From Methanobrevibacter millerae (lineage in GTDB: Archaea; Methanobacteriota; Methanobacteria; Methanobacteriales; Methanobacteriaceae), in contig NZ_CP011266.1 of NCBI RefSeq assembly GCF_001477655.1, positions 62,001 through 126,000 of the forward strand: DNA of 64,000 bases, in the 5' to 3' direction. The notes beneath the pieces were generated by a model. The model searched no databases and was not told the DNA's origin. It saw only the letters and a program-made list of their open reading frames with translations. Position numbers and translations under genes: made by a program. Below, one piece after another: positions 63,424 to 64,000 of this stretch (positions are counted from its first letter, which is position 1; each line of letters opens with the position of its first letter).

Positions 63424-64000
63424 ATGTTTTTAACTAAAAAAGAAGAACAAATGTGTGATGGTGAATTTGGTGAAACCATCCGTAAAAGTATGGATATTCT
63501 GGTTGCTTTGGGAGACATTTACGGAGCTTCTAAGTTAGTTGACATTACGTCCGCTCAGGTATCTGGAGTTTCATATAAAACCATAGGTCAGGCAGGTTTG
63601 GAATACCTTGAAGACTTGGCCAGTGAAGAGTTTGAATATTCAGGAATTAATGCTTCACTCAATCCTCCGGGAACTGATTTGGATAACTGGGAAGCTTTAG
63701 GATTTCCGAAAGAATTTTCCATTAAGCAAAATCAAATTGTGGATGCATATGGAAAGCTTGGAATTTCTAAGACTTGTACCTGCACACCGTATCTTGTAGG
63801 TAATGTTCCTAGATTTAGAGATCATGTATCATGGTCTGAATCATCTGCGGTTGCTTATGTTAATTCAGTAATTGGTGCACGTACTAATCGCGAAGGGGGC
63901 CCTGCGGCTCTTGCAGCAGCTATTGTTGGCAAAACTCCTCTTTATGGATTCCACTTGGATGAAAATAGAAAAGCTAACTTGATTGTTAATGTCAACACTG
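63424..64000 (+). CDS. Aconitase-X type phosphomevalonate dehydratase, large subunit (5' part)
   Basis: The frame is open from ATG 63424 past the window end; 192 residues are visible. The start [23 protein letters not shown] and the blocks [33 protein letters not shown] and [26 protein letters not shown] match the large subunit of archaeal aconitase X. In archaea this enzyme dehydrates 5-phosphomevalonate in the modified mevalonate pathway to isoprenoid lipids. Conserved iron-sulfur cysteines (CTCTPY) and the GARTNREGG substrate loop are visible. The small subunit is expected further on but is outside the window. It starts one base after the RecJ-like stop. Confidence 0.9.
   Translation, partial: MFLTKKEEQMCDGEFGETIRKSMDILVALGDIYGASKLVDITSAQVSGVSYKTIGQAGLEYLEDLASEEFEYSGINASLNPPGTDLDNWEALGFPKEFSIKQNQIVDAYGKLGISKTCTCTPYLVGNVPRFRDHVSWSESSAVAYVNSVIGARTNREGGPAALAAAIVGKTPLYGFHLDENRKANLIVNVNT

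Overview
The window comes from a low-GC, hydrogenotrophic methanogen of the order Methanobacteriales, most like Methanobrevibacter. The signs are F420-dependent methylene-H4MPT dehydrogenase (mtd), methanogenesis marker protein 12, the Fae-Hps fusion, archaeal CobT and a CfbB/CobB amidase, a Kae1-Bud32 fusion, an archaeal-type ThrS, uS15 and LSm protein, pseudomurein-binding repeats, and very large adhesin-like surface proteins. Shine-Dalgarno sites are commonly GGAGG or the extended form AGGTGAT. The species is an inference; no 16S rRNA gene is present.

Layout. 1-3 kb: tail of a surface-type protein, a zinc-ribbon/pseudomurein-binding membrane protein, a hexapeptide acetyltransferase and an AbrB/PIN toxin-antitoxin pair. 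3-17 kb: biosynthetic core with hisD, ilvD, argF, ilvB-ilvN, beta-carbonic anhydrase, an O6-alkylguanine methyltransferase, ilvC and the marker-12 protein, mixed with small membrane proteins. 17-20 kb: an intact IS4-family element with 17-bp terminal repeats and a 9-bp target duplication, inserted between surE and a membrane-anchored Mrr-like protein. 20-31 kb: a polysaccharide polymerase-like protein, cfbB/cobB, a papain-domain adhesin, thrS, fae-hps and a coiled-coil protein. 31-37 kb: an iron-sulfur flavoprotein, then a possible surface metal-handling locus (CbiM-like permease, a small anchored ectoprotein, a 960-residue protein with two FmdE domains, and a His/Ser-rich anchored protein). 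37-43 kb: flippase, ModE-type regulator, ferredoxin, hisB, mtd, tRNA-Val, ilvE, uppP. 43.8-56.2 kb: one gene for a 4146-residue adhesin. 56-64 kb: cobT, kae1-bud32, a small beta-helix protein, an XTP pyrophosphatase, rpsO, a RecJ-like nuclease and the start of the aconitase-X type phosphomevalonate dehydratase large subunit.

The core genes are ordinary methanogen metabolism: all steps of valine/isoleucine synthesis from pyruvate are present but dispersed, with parts of histidine, arginine, F430/cobamide, pentose and mevalonate synthesis. The accessory content is almost all cell envelope. The most unusual observations are three genes whose best start codon is ATT, a CbiM/FmdE surface locus with a repeated palindrome beside both divergent promoters, a module (LTSAG...STEA..DG) shared by the FmdE protein and a second surface protein, the fresh IS4 insertion, and long DNA-level repeats inside the giant adhesin.
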